From NCBI GenBank assembly GCA_905479495.1, contig CAJQMR010000032.1, positions 1 to 64,000 of the forward strand: a stretch of DNA of 64,000 nt, written 5' to 3'. A program made the position numbers and the translations under genes. Every line of letters starts with the position of its first letter. The stretch's first letter is position 1. This document shows positions 43,292 to 51,741 of this stretch, in pieces. The notes under the pieces were generated by a model. It was not told where the DNA came from and made no database searches. It saw only the letters and a list, made by a program, of their open reading frames with translations. The stretch is from an uncultured Anaerolineae bacterium (GTDB lineage Bacteria; Chloroflexota; Anaerolineae; Promineifilales; Promineifilaceae).

Positions 43292-46075
43292 CTAAGCGCT
43301 AGGCAAAGCTATTAACCGCTCGTGTAGCCGCTGCACCGTGACTTTATCACCAATTTGGCTAAAGATAGTCAGGCTGTGCTGATAATGGGCTTTGGCTTCA
43401 GCTACATTTTGGCGGGCAACGGCCGTATCCCCCAAATACATCCGGCACAAAGCCTGCCCCCGCGCATCTTGCATGCCTTCACGAATGGCTAAACTTTCTT
43501 CATAATTCGCCTGAGCCGTGGCAAAATCTCCCAAAGCATAGGCCACCCGCCCCAAATTCACCAACGAAAAGCCCATGCTCCAGCGATTGCCCAGCGCTTG
43601 CTCTAAACGCAGGCTGGCCTGTGAATGCACCAGAGCAGCCTCGTACCGTGCTTGCAGATAGGCAATCTGGCTCAAAATATTGTTGCTAATCGCCTGACTG
43701 TAGATCAAATCATGCCGCTCACCGATGGCCAACGCCTCCTGGCAAGTCGTCCAGCCCGCCTCGTAATCATCCTGCACATATTGCACCACGGCCAGATAAT
43801 TAAGGGCATACACCAGGGCTGCCTTGTCGTCGCCAGCACGCAGCTGGGCAACACTTTGGCTAAGCAACCCCGCCGCTTTTGCCCGATCTCCCAACAGAAA
43901 CGTAAACCACCCCTGCCGGGACACCATTTTGGCCAGCACTGCTGAGGGTGCTTGTTCACCCAGCTGCGCAAGCGCCTCGCTGAACAACGCCAATCCTTCA
44001 CGGAACCAACTACGCATGTACAAAAAGAGCGACAAGGCCTCCGTCGCCCGGCTGAGGGCCATTACGTCGGCCTGGGCGATAGCCAAGCGCCACGCCTGAC
44101 GAATATTTTCCATTTCCTGGTTGATGGTGGCCAGGGCACGCAGCTGATTGCTACCTTGCAAGTCGGTTTCTTGCGCGGCCAATAAATCAAGATAATAACG
44201 GCCGTATCGCTGGCGTAAATCAAAACCAACCTGTCCATTTTCCAAACGTTCAGCGGCAAATTGGCGTACGACAGCCAACATTTCGTAGCGTGAGGTGGCA
44301 AATGCGGCCGTTTCCCCCAGTTGACGACGCAAAAACGATTTATCCAGCAGGGCCGAAAGCTGCGGCAATCGAGCCTGGGTTACCTGGGCCGCCGCCTGTC
44401 GCTCAAATCCGCCCTGGAAGATGGCCAGTTGGGCCAACGTCTGCTGCTCGGTAGCGGTGAGCAGCTGCCAGGAATAATCAAACACGGCGCGCAGGCTGCG
44501 GTGCCGCTGCGGCAGATCCACCGCGCTGGCGCTGAGGCTATCTAAATTTTGGTGCAGTTCGGCCAAAATTTCTGGGCAGGAAAGCAGGCGCACCCAGGCC
44601 GCGGCCAGTTCAATGGCCAGCGGCAAGCCATCCAGCAGTTGGCAAATCTTGGCAACGGCCGTTGCCGACCAATCCCCCGTTTCTCCCAGCACAAAACGAG
44701 ACTCCACCTGCTGCGCCCGCTGTACAAATAACGCCATCGCCGGGCTTAACTCAGCGTCAGCGGTAACATCACCGCCTGCGTCGCTGGGCAAGCCAGCCAA
44801 CGACAAAACGCGCTCCTCTGCCAAATTGAGCCGCTCACGCGAGGTCACCAGCAGGTTGAGCGCCGGAGCGTGTTCTAGCAGCGCCAAAATCAGCGTGCGC
44901 CCCGGCTGCATGAGGTGTTCCAAATTGTCCAGCACCAAAAGTATCTTTTTGTCTTGCAGGTAGGCCAGCAGCTGCGCCTGCGGCTCGGCCGCCCCGGCAA
45001 AGGTGTACCCAATCGCTTCGGCAACGGCCGTTACCAGCGGATTAAACCCAGCCGATTCCACTGCCGCCACGCCCGCCAGCGGCACAAAAAAGATGCCGTG
45101 CATGAACGGCCCCAGGTGGGCGGTGGCCGCCAGCCAGGCTGCTTCCAATGCCAGCCGCGTTTTGCCCATGCCGCCTGGCCCCACAATATTGTGCAGCCGC
45201 TGGGCCGGATGGGCCAGCCAGGCAGAGAGTTGGGCCAGCTCTTCATCGCGCCCGATCAAGTTTTGCTCACGTGGTGGCAGTTGGTACGGCCGTTCGCCCG
45301 ATGCACCTTGAATCTGTTCAGCCAATGCGGCCGTTTCTGGCAAGGGGGCCACGCCTAATTCGTCTTGCAGCGTCTGGCAAAAGCTTTGGTAAGCGGCCAG
45401 CGCGGCGTTCCGTTCACCCAGCTGGGCCAGGGAGCGCATGAGCTGCTGCTGGGCCGGTTCGCGCCACGGCTCAATAGCCAGCTGCTGGCGGGCAAATGCC
45501 GCCGCCTGCTCGTACTCGCCGCGCCGTTCATGAAACTGCGTGAGTTCATCCAGCGCCGCCAACGCCATTGCCTGAAACTGCTGCCGCTGCCCCAGCAGCC
45601 ATTCTTCAAAAGCGCTGCTGTCTTCCAAAAAGAAACCATCGAGAAAAGGGCCTTTGTAATGGGAAACGGCCGTTGCCACCAGAGCCATGCAGTCGGCACA
45701 GTCGCCTTCCCGCCGCCCGCGATGCGGTTCACACCCAGCCAACCCTGTCTGAAACTGCACCACGTCCAGCGTGTGGCTGCTTGCCTGGTTGAACTGGGTC
45801 GATTCGCGGGAAGACAGCAGAAATGGCGGCTCAGCCTGGGCATCGCTGATGGCCCGGCGCAGGCGGCTGAGCGTCTGGCGCAGGTTGGTTCGGGCGGCGT
45901 CATCGGGCATGTCGGGAAAGAGGAGGCCAATCAGCACTTCGCGCCGGTGCGGACGACCCGCTTCCATAGCCAAAAAAACAAGTAACGCTTCAATCCGCTT
46001 GGCTCGCGATTCGGAGATTGGTTTGTCAGCAACGGCTGCGTGAAAGCCACCAAAAAAGTTGAGGGTCAAGTGCAT
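43292..46075 (-). CDS. BTAD/SARP-like regulator with NTPase and TPR domains
   Basis: 927 residues. The N-terminal winged-helix plus BTAD region (FFGGFHAAVADKPI, RRAISDAQ...; BTAD to about residue 255) leads to a STAND-type NTPase: Walker A VGPGGMGKTRLALEAA, Walker B ILLVLDNLEH, sensor LLVTSRERL. The C-terminal third is TPR repeats (GMSFSLVNLGRVAYALGDFATAQANYEES-type units). AfsR/SARP-like activators of this build integrate an unknown inducer through the NTPase/TPR part. A TAAAAC box lies six bases before the ATG. The divergent neighbour carries a direct repeat suited to SARP binding (46150-46169). Confidence 0.85.
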   Translation of the reverse strand: MHLTLNFFGGFHAAVADKPISESRAKRIEALLVFLAMEAGRPHRREVLIGLLFPDMPDDAARTNLRQTLSRLRRAISDAQAEPPFLLSSRESTQFNQASSHTLDVVQFQTGLAGCEPHRGRREGDCADCMALVATAVSHYKGPFLDGFFLEDSSAFEEWLLGQRQQFQAMALAALDELTQFHERRGEYEQAAAFARQQLAIEPWREPAQQQLMRSLAQLGERNAALAAYQSFCQTLQDELGVAPLPETAALAEQIQGASGERPYQLPPREQNLIGRDEELAQLSAWLAHPAQRLHNIVGPGGMGKTRLALEAAWLAATAHLGPFMHGIFFVPLAGVAAVESAGFNPLVTAVAEAIGYTFAGAAEPQAQLLAYLQDKKILLVLDNLEHLMQPGRTLILALLEHAPALNLLVTSRERLNLAEERVLSLAGLPSDAGGDVTADAELSPAMALFVQRAQQVESRFVLGETGDWSATAVAKICQLLDGLPLAIELAAAWVRLLSCPEILAELHQNLDSLSASAVDLPQRHRSLRAVFDYSWQLLTATEQQTLAQLAIFQGGFERQAAAQVTQARLPQLSALLDKSFLRRQLGETAAFATSRYEMLAVVRQFAAERLENGQVGFDLRQRYGRYYLDLLAAQETDLQGSNQLRALATINQEMENIRQAWRLAIAQADVMALSRATEALSLFLYMRSWFREGLALFSEALAQLGEQAPSAVLAKMVSRQGWFTFLLGDRAKAAGLLSQSVAQLRAGDDKAALVYALNYLAVVQYVQDDYEAGWTTCQEALAIGERHDLIYSQAISNNILSQIAYLQARYEAALVHSQASLRLEQALGNRWSMGFSLVNLGRVAYALGDFATAQANYEESLAIREGMQDARGQALCRMYLGDTAVARQNVAEAKAHYQHSLTIFSQIGDKVTVQRLHERLIALPSA

Positions 46076-46149
46076 GGAATTGTTTTATCCTCAGAAAGTC
46101 AAAGCGTTTTGTTGTCGGGGTGATGTGCATTTTAGCTGATGCCGCAGAT

Positions 46150-46169
46150 TGTGTCACGTTTGTGTCACG
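46150..46169 (+). promoter_or_regulatory. Direct repeat TGTGTCACG, 11-base period, between BTAD regulator and ParB-like gene
   Basis: TGTGTCACG occurs at 46150-46158 and 46161-46169, so the units repeat every 11 bases on the same face of the helix. This is the spacing known for SARP binding sites. Placement in the divergent promoter region suggests control by the adjacent BTAD regulator. Confidence 0.4.
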
Positions 46170-46235
46170 GAACGGCCGTATCCTGCACATCAGATAAAAG
46201 TTCGGCACAAAAATTGGCAAGTAAAGGACAAAATC

Positions 46236-46658
46236 ATGTATTCAGCAAGCACTGTTCAAACACAAAAATTGCAAAACTGGGCCAGCAAAACAATCTCCCG
46301 CTTCATCCCCAAACGGCAAACACTGCCCACGTTGAACCAAGCAACTTCTGGTCGCGCCATCGCCGACTCCCATTACCAAGGCGTATGCCAGATTCAGTTG
46401 AGCCAAATCAAAGGCACCGCCAGCGACGCCCGCAGCCATGATTTTGACGCCGATTTTCGCCTGACCAACAGCCACAGCCGCAGCCGTCTGGAAGGCGTGC
46501 GCAAAGCCCGCCAGCAGTTGACTTCCCTGCCACCTATCTCTCTGGTTGCCGTTGGTGATGATTACTACGTTCAAGACGGACACCATCGCGTTTCAGTTTT
46601 CCGCGATTGTGGGCAAGACACCATCGTCGCGCACGTCACTGTTTTGGCACTGCAATAA
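46236..46658 (+). CDS. ParB/sulfiredoxin-fold protein
   Basis: 140 residues from the ATG at 46236, with AAAGGA about eight bases upstream. The end VGDDYYVQDGHHRVSVFRDCGQ carries the D-G-H-H-R nucleotide/phosphate-binding motif of the ParB-like (ParBc) fold. The preceding region (RSRLEGVRKARQQLTSLPPISLV) fits the same fold. There is no HTH domain, so it is not a chromosome-partition ParB; it may be a small NTPase or nuclease. It is divergent from the BTAD gene. Confidence 0.6.
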   Translation: MYSASTVQTQKLQNWASKTISRFIPKRQTLPTLNQATSGRAIADSHYQGVCQIQLSQIKGTASDARSHDFDADFRLTNSHSRSRLEGVRKARQQLTSLPPISLVAVGDDYYVQDGHHRVSVFRDCGQDTIVAHVTVLALQ

Positions 46659-46664
46659 TATCTA

Positions 46665-47198
46665 TTAATCTTGGACTAGCGTATCTTCGTTTTCTTCCAG
46701 GCCAATGGCCATCAGGTAGCCACGAGCACGTTCGGTGAGGGGATATTGATTGACCAACGCCCAGAAGTTGAGTCCGTGGTTGGCTTCTTCCAGGTGGGCC
46801 AGTTCATGCATGAGCACATAGGTGAGGACCCAATCGGGCATGGTAGCTAGACGGTGGCTGAGGCGAATGGTGCCCAAACTGGGGGTACAACTGCCAAACC
46901 GCTTGTTTTGATTGGTGACATAGCGAATAGATTGCCAGCGGAGACGGCCGTTAAAATATTCACGGTTCAACTTTTGGGCCATCTGCTCTAAATCATCATC
47001 CGTGGGAGCGGGACGGCGGGTGCGTTTTTGCAACCGCTGGCGCAGCTTCTCGATGATGGGAGCCAGTTCCGCATCGGACATGCGTGCCGGCGCACGCACC
47101 ACCAATACCCCCTGTTTTAGCTCCGCGCTCACCGATTTGCGCCGCTTTTGGCTGCGGATAATTTCTACCGGCCACGTTTCTTGCTGATTTTCGTTCAT
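46665..47198 (-). CDS. YgjP/SprT-like metalloprotease domain protein
   Basis: 177 residues from the ATG at 47198; the frame is open slightly further upstream. The zinc motif HELAHLEEANHGLNFW lies near the C-terminus, preceded by FGSCTPSLGTIRLSHRL, the standard pattern of the YgjP-like (DUF45) family. An N-terminal beta hairpin (RSQKRRKSVSAEL) is also typical. No signal peptide; cytosolic. The physiological substrate is unknown. It is convergent with the ParB-like gene, with a six-base gap. Confidence 0.85.
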   Translation of the reverse strand: MNENQQETWPVEIIRSQKRRKSVSAELKQGVLVVRAPARMSDAELAPIIEKLRQRLQKRTRRPAPTDDDLEQMAQKLNREYFNGRLRWQSIRYVTNQNKRFGSCTPSLGTIRLSHRLATMPDWVLTYVLMHELAHLEEANHGLNFWALVNQYPLTERARGYLMAIGLEENEDTLVQD

Positions 47199-47259
47199 AA
47201 GCCACAGTTTTACGCGATGCGTGACCCAAACGGAGTCACGTTTCACGCATCACCAAAAT

Positions 47260-47769
47260 CTAGTCGGTGGGCTCGTCGCTTATTTTAAGGTAGCGGTAGC
47301 CCCGATTCCAGTAAATGAGCGGTGGCGTATCCGCAGTGGGTGTGCCCGAAGCCTGCACTTCGCCAATGTAGATGGTGTGGGTACCCGCTTCGTACCGATT
47401 GTGAATGGTGCAGTCGAGCCAGGCAAGGGCGTTTTGCAAGACGGGGGCACCAGTTACGGCCGTTCCCCAATCGCCCATGGCAAACCGATCCTCATCTTTG
47501 ATCCAGGCAAACCGGTTAGACAACTCGCTCATCTCCTGCGACAAAATATTAATCGCAAAAACTGCCCCTTCCTCCTCCAACATTTCATGACCGGAAGCGC
47601 GATGATCAATGGCGATCATAACCAGCGGCGGCTCTGGCGAGATCGAAGCAAACGCCGAGACGGTGAGACCGTGCGGCTGCTCAAACCCCGGCGCTTTAAT
47701 CGTTACAATGGTCACGCCTGCCGGAAATAAACGCAGGGCTTCCCGAAATTTTTCTGAACTAATCGTCAT
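47260..47769 (-). CDS. Flavin reductase (FMN-binding split-barrel)
   Basis: 169 residues from the ATG at 47769, with AAGGA upstream; the first Met of the longer frame lacks one. The flavin-reductase motif is visible: FPAGVTIVTIKA, then GLTVSAFASISPEPPLVMIAID, FAINILSQEM, and GTHTIYIGEVQASG. These enzymes reduce free FMN/FAD with NAD(P)H, often for a partner monooxygenase, but no monooxygenase gene is adjacent. Confidence 0.85.
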   Translation of the reverse strand: MTISSEKFREALRLFPAGVTIVTIKAPGFEQPHGLTVSAFASISPEPPLVMIAIDHRASGHEMLEEEGAVFAINILSQEMSELSNRFAWIKDEDRFAMGDWGTAVTGAPVLQNALAWLDCTIHNRYEAGTHTIYIGEVQASGTPTADTPPLIYWNRGYRYLKISDEPTD

Positions 47770-47894
47770 ACAAAATCCTTTTTGCATCTAGAAGTATCAA
47801 ACCCGCAAGCGCGAGCATACTTCTTTTTAACCTTGTTTAAAAAATCACTAATTCTTAACCGCCTAACCGTACTCACCAACTATTACAATACTGC

Positions 47895-48833
47895 TTACAC
47901 GAAAACAGGTGTGGGCAATCCCAAAAAGGTGCGGGTCATTTTGGCGATGTCGCGCAAATCGTGAATTTCGGCGGCAAGATGGGCGTGTTCGGGACCAACC
48001 AGCAGGGTAGGTACTGGGTTGCGGGTATGCTGCCGTTGATCCTTCTCCTCGATGTTGCCATGATCGCTGGTAAGGATGAGGAGACCGTTTTCATCATCCC
48101 AGGCGTCTAGCAGGCCGCCCAGCACACCGTCAATTAGCTCCAGATGGGCAGCGGCTTCGCTCAGCGTGCCGCGATGCCCGGCCCGATCGCTGGGCCAATG
48201 TTCAAAGAAGCTGAACTGGTAGCGGCGGGCCACCTCAGAAATTTGCCGACCCGCTTCTTCCAGGGTGAGCAGGGGAATATCTGTATAGCCTAAATGTTCC
48301 CGCCAGCCTTGCCCGGTAAAGCCGGGACTCACGGCACGGCCGTTTCTAAGATCATCTGCATTCATTAAAGGCAACCCCGCTTGGGTGGCCGCCAGAGGCA
48401 CAGCCGAGAGCAGCCGCTTGCCCCGCGCCACGGCGTCAAAATAACCCTGCGGGTACGGCGTGATGAGCGCTGCCTGTCCACCTGCGCCCACCACTTCTTG
48501 AAACAAGGTTCCTTGGGCGATAACTGCCTGCACGGCCGGGTTCGGCTTGGGACCGTAATGCTCACCCACCAGCTGGGCCACGTTGCGTCCGGTGAGGATG
48601 GTGGCCTGCCCGGTAGCGCTTTGCGGCTTTTTGGGCATCTCCAGATTGGCATCGGTAGGCACCAGGCTGGCGCGCTCGGTGCGGATTGGGTCGCGCGTGG
48701 CAAACCAGCCAGCACCCAAAAGCTCAGTAAGGTGCGGCAAGTTGGCGCTGACGAAGGGATTCACATCGGGATCGTCCCCGCCCAGTCCCACGCCATCGAG
48801 GAAGAAAATGTGTACGTAACGGCCGTTTTGCAT
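47895..48833 (-). CDS. Alkaline-phosphatase-superfamily metalloenzyme, phosphoglycerate-mutase-like
   Basis: 312 residues from MQNGRYVH at 48833. The frame upstream consists of repeat DNA. Metal-site motifs: FFLDGVGLGGDD near the start, SATGQATILTGRN with the likely nucleophile Thr, HWPSDRAGHRG, and ILTSDHGNIEE near the end. This is the arrangement of iPGM/phosphopentomutase-type metalloenzymes, but it is shorter than iPGM (about 510 residues) because the second domain is missing. The substrate is uncertain. Confidence 0.7.
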   Translation of the reverse strand: MQNGRYVHIFFLDGVGLGGDDPDVNPFVSANLPHLTELLGAGWFATRDPIRTERASLVPTDANLEMPKKPQSATGQATILTGRNVAQLVGEHYGPKPNPAVQAVIAQGTLFQEVVGAGGQAALITPYPQGYFDAVARGKRLLSAVPLAATQAGLPLMNADDLRNGRAVSPGFTGQGWREHLGYTDIPLLTLEEAGRQISEVARRYQFSFFEHWPSDRAGHRGTLSEAAAHLELIDGVLGGLLDAWDDENGLLILTSDHGNIEEKDQRQHTRNPVPTLLVGPEHAHLAAEIHDLRDIAKMTRTFLGLPTPVFV

Positions 48834-48868
48834 AGTTGCGAGTTTGTTAGTTGCTAGTTGTGGGTGAG
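48834..48868. repeat. Short tandem-like repeat (GTTAGTTGCTAGTTG)
   Basis: Seven-base units of the kind AGTTGCG, AGTTTGTT, AGTTGCT and AGTTGTG lie directly upstream of the mutase-like gene. It is a low-complexity repeat of the dispersed type. Confidence 0.4.
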
Positions 48869-48970
48869 TGTAGCGTGGGGGAATGGGGTTGGCAACCCAA
48901 TTGGGGTCGCAACGGCACATACCTGGGCGGGTTTCAACCTACATTATCGTTATTTTAGGGAGATAAACCT

Positions 48971-49345
48971 ATGAATATCGCACTGTGGGTTGTTCAAATC
49001 TTTTTAGCTTTGCTTTTTATTTCTGCCGGCGGGCAGAAGCTATTGCAATCGAGGGAAGCGATGATGCAGGGTAGCTTCACCAGTTATGCTGGTGATTTTT
49101 CGCCTGGATTTCTCAGAATGATTGGCATCCTTGAACTCTTGGGGGGTATTGGGGTTATTTTGCCCCAGGCCACCGGCATCTTGCCCTGGCTAACACCGCT
49201 GGCGGCTATGGGCCTGGCCATCATCATGGCGGGGGCCACCAATGTGCGCCTGAGACGGGGCGAGCCGCAGATGGCTATTGGCACGGCCGTCTTTATGTTG
49301 ATGGCTTTGTTTGTGGTGTACGGCCGTTACTCTCTGGGGATTTAA
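48971..49345 (+). CDS. DoxX-family membrane protein
   Basis: 124 residues with four helices. The DoxX signature is visible: LALLFISAGGQKLLQ in helix 1 and FLRMIGILELLGGIGVILP in helix 2. GGGAG lies nine bases before the ATG. Family members are small membrane proteins of unclear, possibly redox-related, function. Confidence 0.8.
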   Translation: MNIALWVVQIFLALLFISAGGQKLLQSREAMMQGSFTSYAGDFSPGFLRMIGILELLGGIGVILPQATGILPWLTPLAAMGLAIIMAGATNVRLRRGEPQMAIGTAVFMLMALFVVYGRYSLGI

Positions 49346-49508
49346 GGTAAGGGAGGAGCCTTAATCCATCGTCTGGAAGATGCCATTTTCTACCTTAAAT
49401 TGAAGGGGAAACATCAGATCAAAAATAGGTCTGCATCTTTTTCTGAAAGTTTCACTGGTTATTTCCTCGCAAATGGAAGATTTCTGCTTGCAGGCATAAT
49501 GAAATATT

Positions 49509-50438
49509 TTAAGGGGAAACCTGGGTGGCGCGGGTAGAACCTAACCATCCTTCCCGACCCGATTCTAATTGGATTTTGTACCAATCGCCATCTGCCGATG
49601 TTTCGATGATTTCATACTCTTCTGCATCAAGAACGGTGCCAATAATTTCAGAGTCAGAGCCTGGTTCAGAGCGCACATAAGAATTCCCCACAACGCGAAG
49701 TCTGGGAACAGTATTCTCGTCATCGCTTGCTGTACTTGATGAGGGTGCACCAGGCGGAGTTGTCTTGTTTTCATCCTCAGACAAATTTTCAATTATCTCA
49801 GTAGGATTGGCTTTGATTTCTGTGGTTGGATCAATAATTTCTACGGCTTCTTCTGGCAAGGCTTCTACTTCAGCTTCAGTATCTCCACTTTCTGGACTAA
49901 GGCTGTTGAGAAAACTCAGGCCAGACCAGTAGCAGCCCCCGATGAGCAAGCCTAAGACAACCAGAGCAACCACAAACTGTCTTAAGCACGATCTGTTTTT
50001 TGTAGGAATAATCGGCGGATTGGCAACGGCCGTTGGCCGGGATGGGGGCGAATGTGGCCGGGTTGTAAATTCATCATGGGACGACCTGGGGATGCCCATG
50101 AAATTTTTAACAAATTCCGCGTAAATCTCCATTTCATTCCGGCTAATCTCAAAGAGGTCTCCGTGGGCAACAGCATTACGTTTACCGTTTTTGGCATAGA
50201 TCAGTTCACGATCATGATGCGACAGGGTTCGATGTTCCTGCCATAGATTGAGCAAATCCTGCCAATCTGTTCTCCTCCGCCCTTGTTCGTCTTCATCAGC
50301 GGCAATTTCTGCCGCCAGCTGGTCACGGAAATATTCTTCCAAAGCGCCATGCAATAAGATAAGCGCCATCCCTAGCTTACCTTTATCATGACCGGCCTCT
50401 GCCAGTTGTTTTAACCCTCTCTGTAGCTTATCGTTCAT
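49509..50438 (-). CDS. HEPN-like domain, membrane helix and SH3b domain protein
   Basis: 309 residues from the ATG at 50438, with GGAG upstream; an upstream GTG at 50474 is less likely. The N-terminal 120 residues are helical and contain GKRNAVAHGD, which has the R-x4-H pattern of HEPN domains, with LHGALEEYFRDQL as the other helix pair. A single membrane helix (RQFVVALVVLGLLIGGCYW) follows, then a long acidic, Thr/Glu-rich linker. The C-terminal bacterial SH3 domain begins VVGNSYVRSEPGSDSEIIG and ends WYKIQLESGREGWLGS. With the HEPN part inside and SH3b outside, it could sense the wall. Function is unknown. It directly follows a RAYT gene. Confidence 0.6.
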   Translation of the reverse strand: MNDKLQRGLKQLAEAGHDKGKLGMALILLHGALEEYFRDQLAAEIAADEDEQGRRRTDWQDLLNLWQEHRTLSHHDRELIYAKNGKRNAVAHGDLFEISRNEMEIYAEFVKNFMGIPRSSHDEFTTRPHSPPSRPTAVANPPIIPTKNRSCLRQFVVALVVLGLLIGGCYWSGLSFLNSLSPESGDTEAEVEALPEEAVEIIDPTTEIKANPTEIIENLSEDENKTTPPGAPSSSTASDDENTVPRLRVVGNSYVRSEPGSDSEIIGTVLDAEEYEIIETSADGDWYKIQLESGREGWLGSTRATQVSP

Positions 50439-50474
50439 CTCCAGAATCTCCGTGAGCGACCGCGTAACACCCAC

Positions 50475-51038
50475 TTATTTTTGGTTAAATGGATTTGGTG
50501 GCGCAGCGGGATGCAATTGATCTTGCAGCCAGTTTGCAGGATTGTTATGGATGTATTCACGAATGGCATTGAGGGCACGTTCATTGCGAATGATGTGTTC
50601 GTAGTAGTTTCGCTGCCAAAAGGAACTGCCTGTTGCATCGCGCAGTTCGTTAATTCGACGCGCCGAAAATGATTTGATTGCCCGCACAATTTCCGGCAAG
50701 CCATGTTGTTTATCACCTGTAGGGGCGGGTCTGAGACCCGCCCCTACACGACCCGCCCCTACAGTGGCATCAATTAAAATTACAATGAAATGAATGTGAT
50801 TGGGCATAATCACAAACGCATCCAGAACGACATGATCGTAATGGTTAACCAAATCCTGCCAACACGCTTCGACGATACGGCCGTACTCATTCAAAACCAT
50901 CTCGCCACCTACCACCTCACCCAAAACCGACTCGCCGCCCTTCACACAAATCGTCACAAAATACGCGCCTTCACTGCTGTAATCATACCCTTTCAGGCGG
51001 ATTGAACGACGGTGATGTTTGTGTGGATCGTATGACAT
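50475..51038 (-). CDS. REP-associated tyrosine transposase (RAYT) with in-frame REP insertion
   Basis: 187 residues. Typical RAYT start RRSIRLKGYDYSSEGAYFVTICV, HUH motif in VIMPNHIHFIVIL, catalytic Tyr in FWQRNYYEHIIRNE, and REYIHNNPANW. Between the HUH and Tyr parts lies a GRVGAGLRPAPTG segment encoded by a REP hairpin (50719-50747) plus a half copy (50750-50762), inserted without breaking the frame. An identical hairpin lies 44 bases upstream of the start codon (51082-51110). The enzyme probably acts on this REP family. Whether the insertion allows activity is unknown. Confidence 0.85.
   Translation of the reverse strand: MSYDPHKHHRRSIRLKGYDYSSEGAYFVTICVKGGESVLGEVVGGEMVLNEYGRIVEACWQDLVNHYDHVVLDAFVIMPNHIHFIVILIDATVGAGRVGAGLRPAPTGDKQHGLPEIVRAIKSFSARRINELRDATGSSFWQRNYYEHIIRNERALNAIREYIHNNPANWLQDQLHPAAPPNPFNQK
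50719..50762. repeat. REP hairpin inside the RAYT gene
   Basis: 13-bp stem GTAGGGGCGGGTC, loop TGA, GACCCGCCCCTAC (50719-50747), plus the half unit GACCCGCCCCTAC at 50750-50762. Confidence 0.85.
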
Positions 51039-51081
51039 GATTGGTTACCTTTTACGGTTCCATGTAATGGTGGGTCCGTAG

Positions 51082-51110
51082 GTAGGGGCGGGTCTGAGAC
51101 CCGCCCCTAC
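51082..51110. repeat. REP hairpin upstream of the RAYT gene
   Basis: Identical in all 29 bases to the copy inside the RAYT gene at 50719-50747. Confidence 0.85.
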
Positions 51111-51122
51111 CAAGGGACACCT

Positions 51123-51409
51123 TTACGCATCTTCGATAATTTCAAGCGGCGGGAGGTTGTTGACGATTTTGACGGTTTCCAGGCTGACGTGTGATGGGGT
51201 CATTTCGGTTCGATAATCTCCAATGACGGTAAATTTTCCACAATATCTACTGTCTCTAAGCTCACCGAAATGACCTGTTTGATGAGGTAGGGGATGTAGG
51301 TGTTGTCGTCGAGGTTGTTGGGGTGGATGGCGTCGCGCATCAGGTTTGTAAAATTGCTGAAAATGCCGCAGACGGGTTTGTGGGTTGGTTTCAGGTTTAG
51401 GTAGGGCAT
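51123..51409 (-). pseudogene. Gene remnant with a duplicated tail
   Basis: A frame from 51409 to 51200 encodes 69 residues (MPYLNLKPTHKPV...VSLETVDIVENLPSLEIIEPK). Directly downstream, in another frame, the last 22 codons are repeated as VSLETVKIVNNLPPLEIIEDA, ending at 51123. The two tails differ at several codons, so the duplication is old. The text resembles fragments of large DNA methylase/restriction proteins, but this is only an impression. Treat it as a decayed remnant. Confidence 0.4.
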
Positions 51410-51477
51410 TTGTTGTTCCCAATTTTGAGACGAACGGCGTGGGGCGCATTTTAGCATAAATTTTTGTTTAATGCGCG

Positions 51478-51507
51478 GTAGGGGCGACCCCGACGGATCG
51501 CCCCTAC
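51478..51507. repeat. REP hairpin, slightly imperfect
   Basis: GTAGGGGCGACCC, loop CGAC, GGATCGCCCCTAC, with one mismatch in the stem. Same family as 25163-25191. Confidence 0.75.
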
Positions 51508-51510
51508 GAT

Positions 51511-51705
51511 GGGTTTGGATCGATTTCTGATCGAACGGCCGTTATCCTACCCATTACCGTTCAACAAGTAGCAAAAGAAATCTTCGGGGTCACCAACTTC
51601 TTGCTGCACGAACACCAGGTGGACCACCCCACCCCCGAAGAGATTCAGGCGAAAACGGCCGAACTTAGCCAGCTTGCCAGCCTGTTTGACGGGTCAACTA
51701 TTTAG
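51511..51705 (+). pseudogene. C-terminal fragment of an unidentified protein
   Basis: An open frame without a start runs from just after the REP hairpin to TAG at 51703-51705. It reads RTAVILPITVQQVAKEIFG, then a hydrophilic helix-like end LFDGSTI. The protein-like text starts at an ACGGCCGT octamer (51535-51542), as in the PIN and sigma fragments. The parent gene is not in this window. Confidence 0.4.
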
Positions 51706-51741
51706 TAAAAAGTCGTAAGTGAAAAGTAAAAAGAGGGAAAA

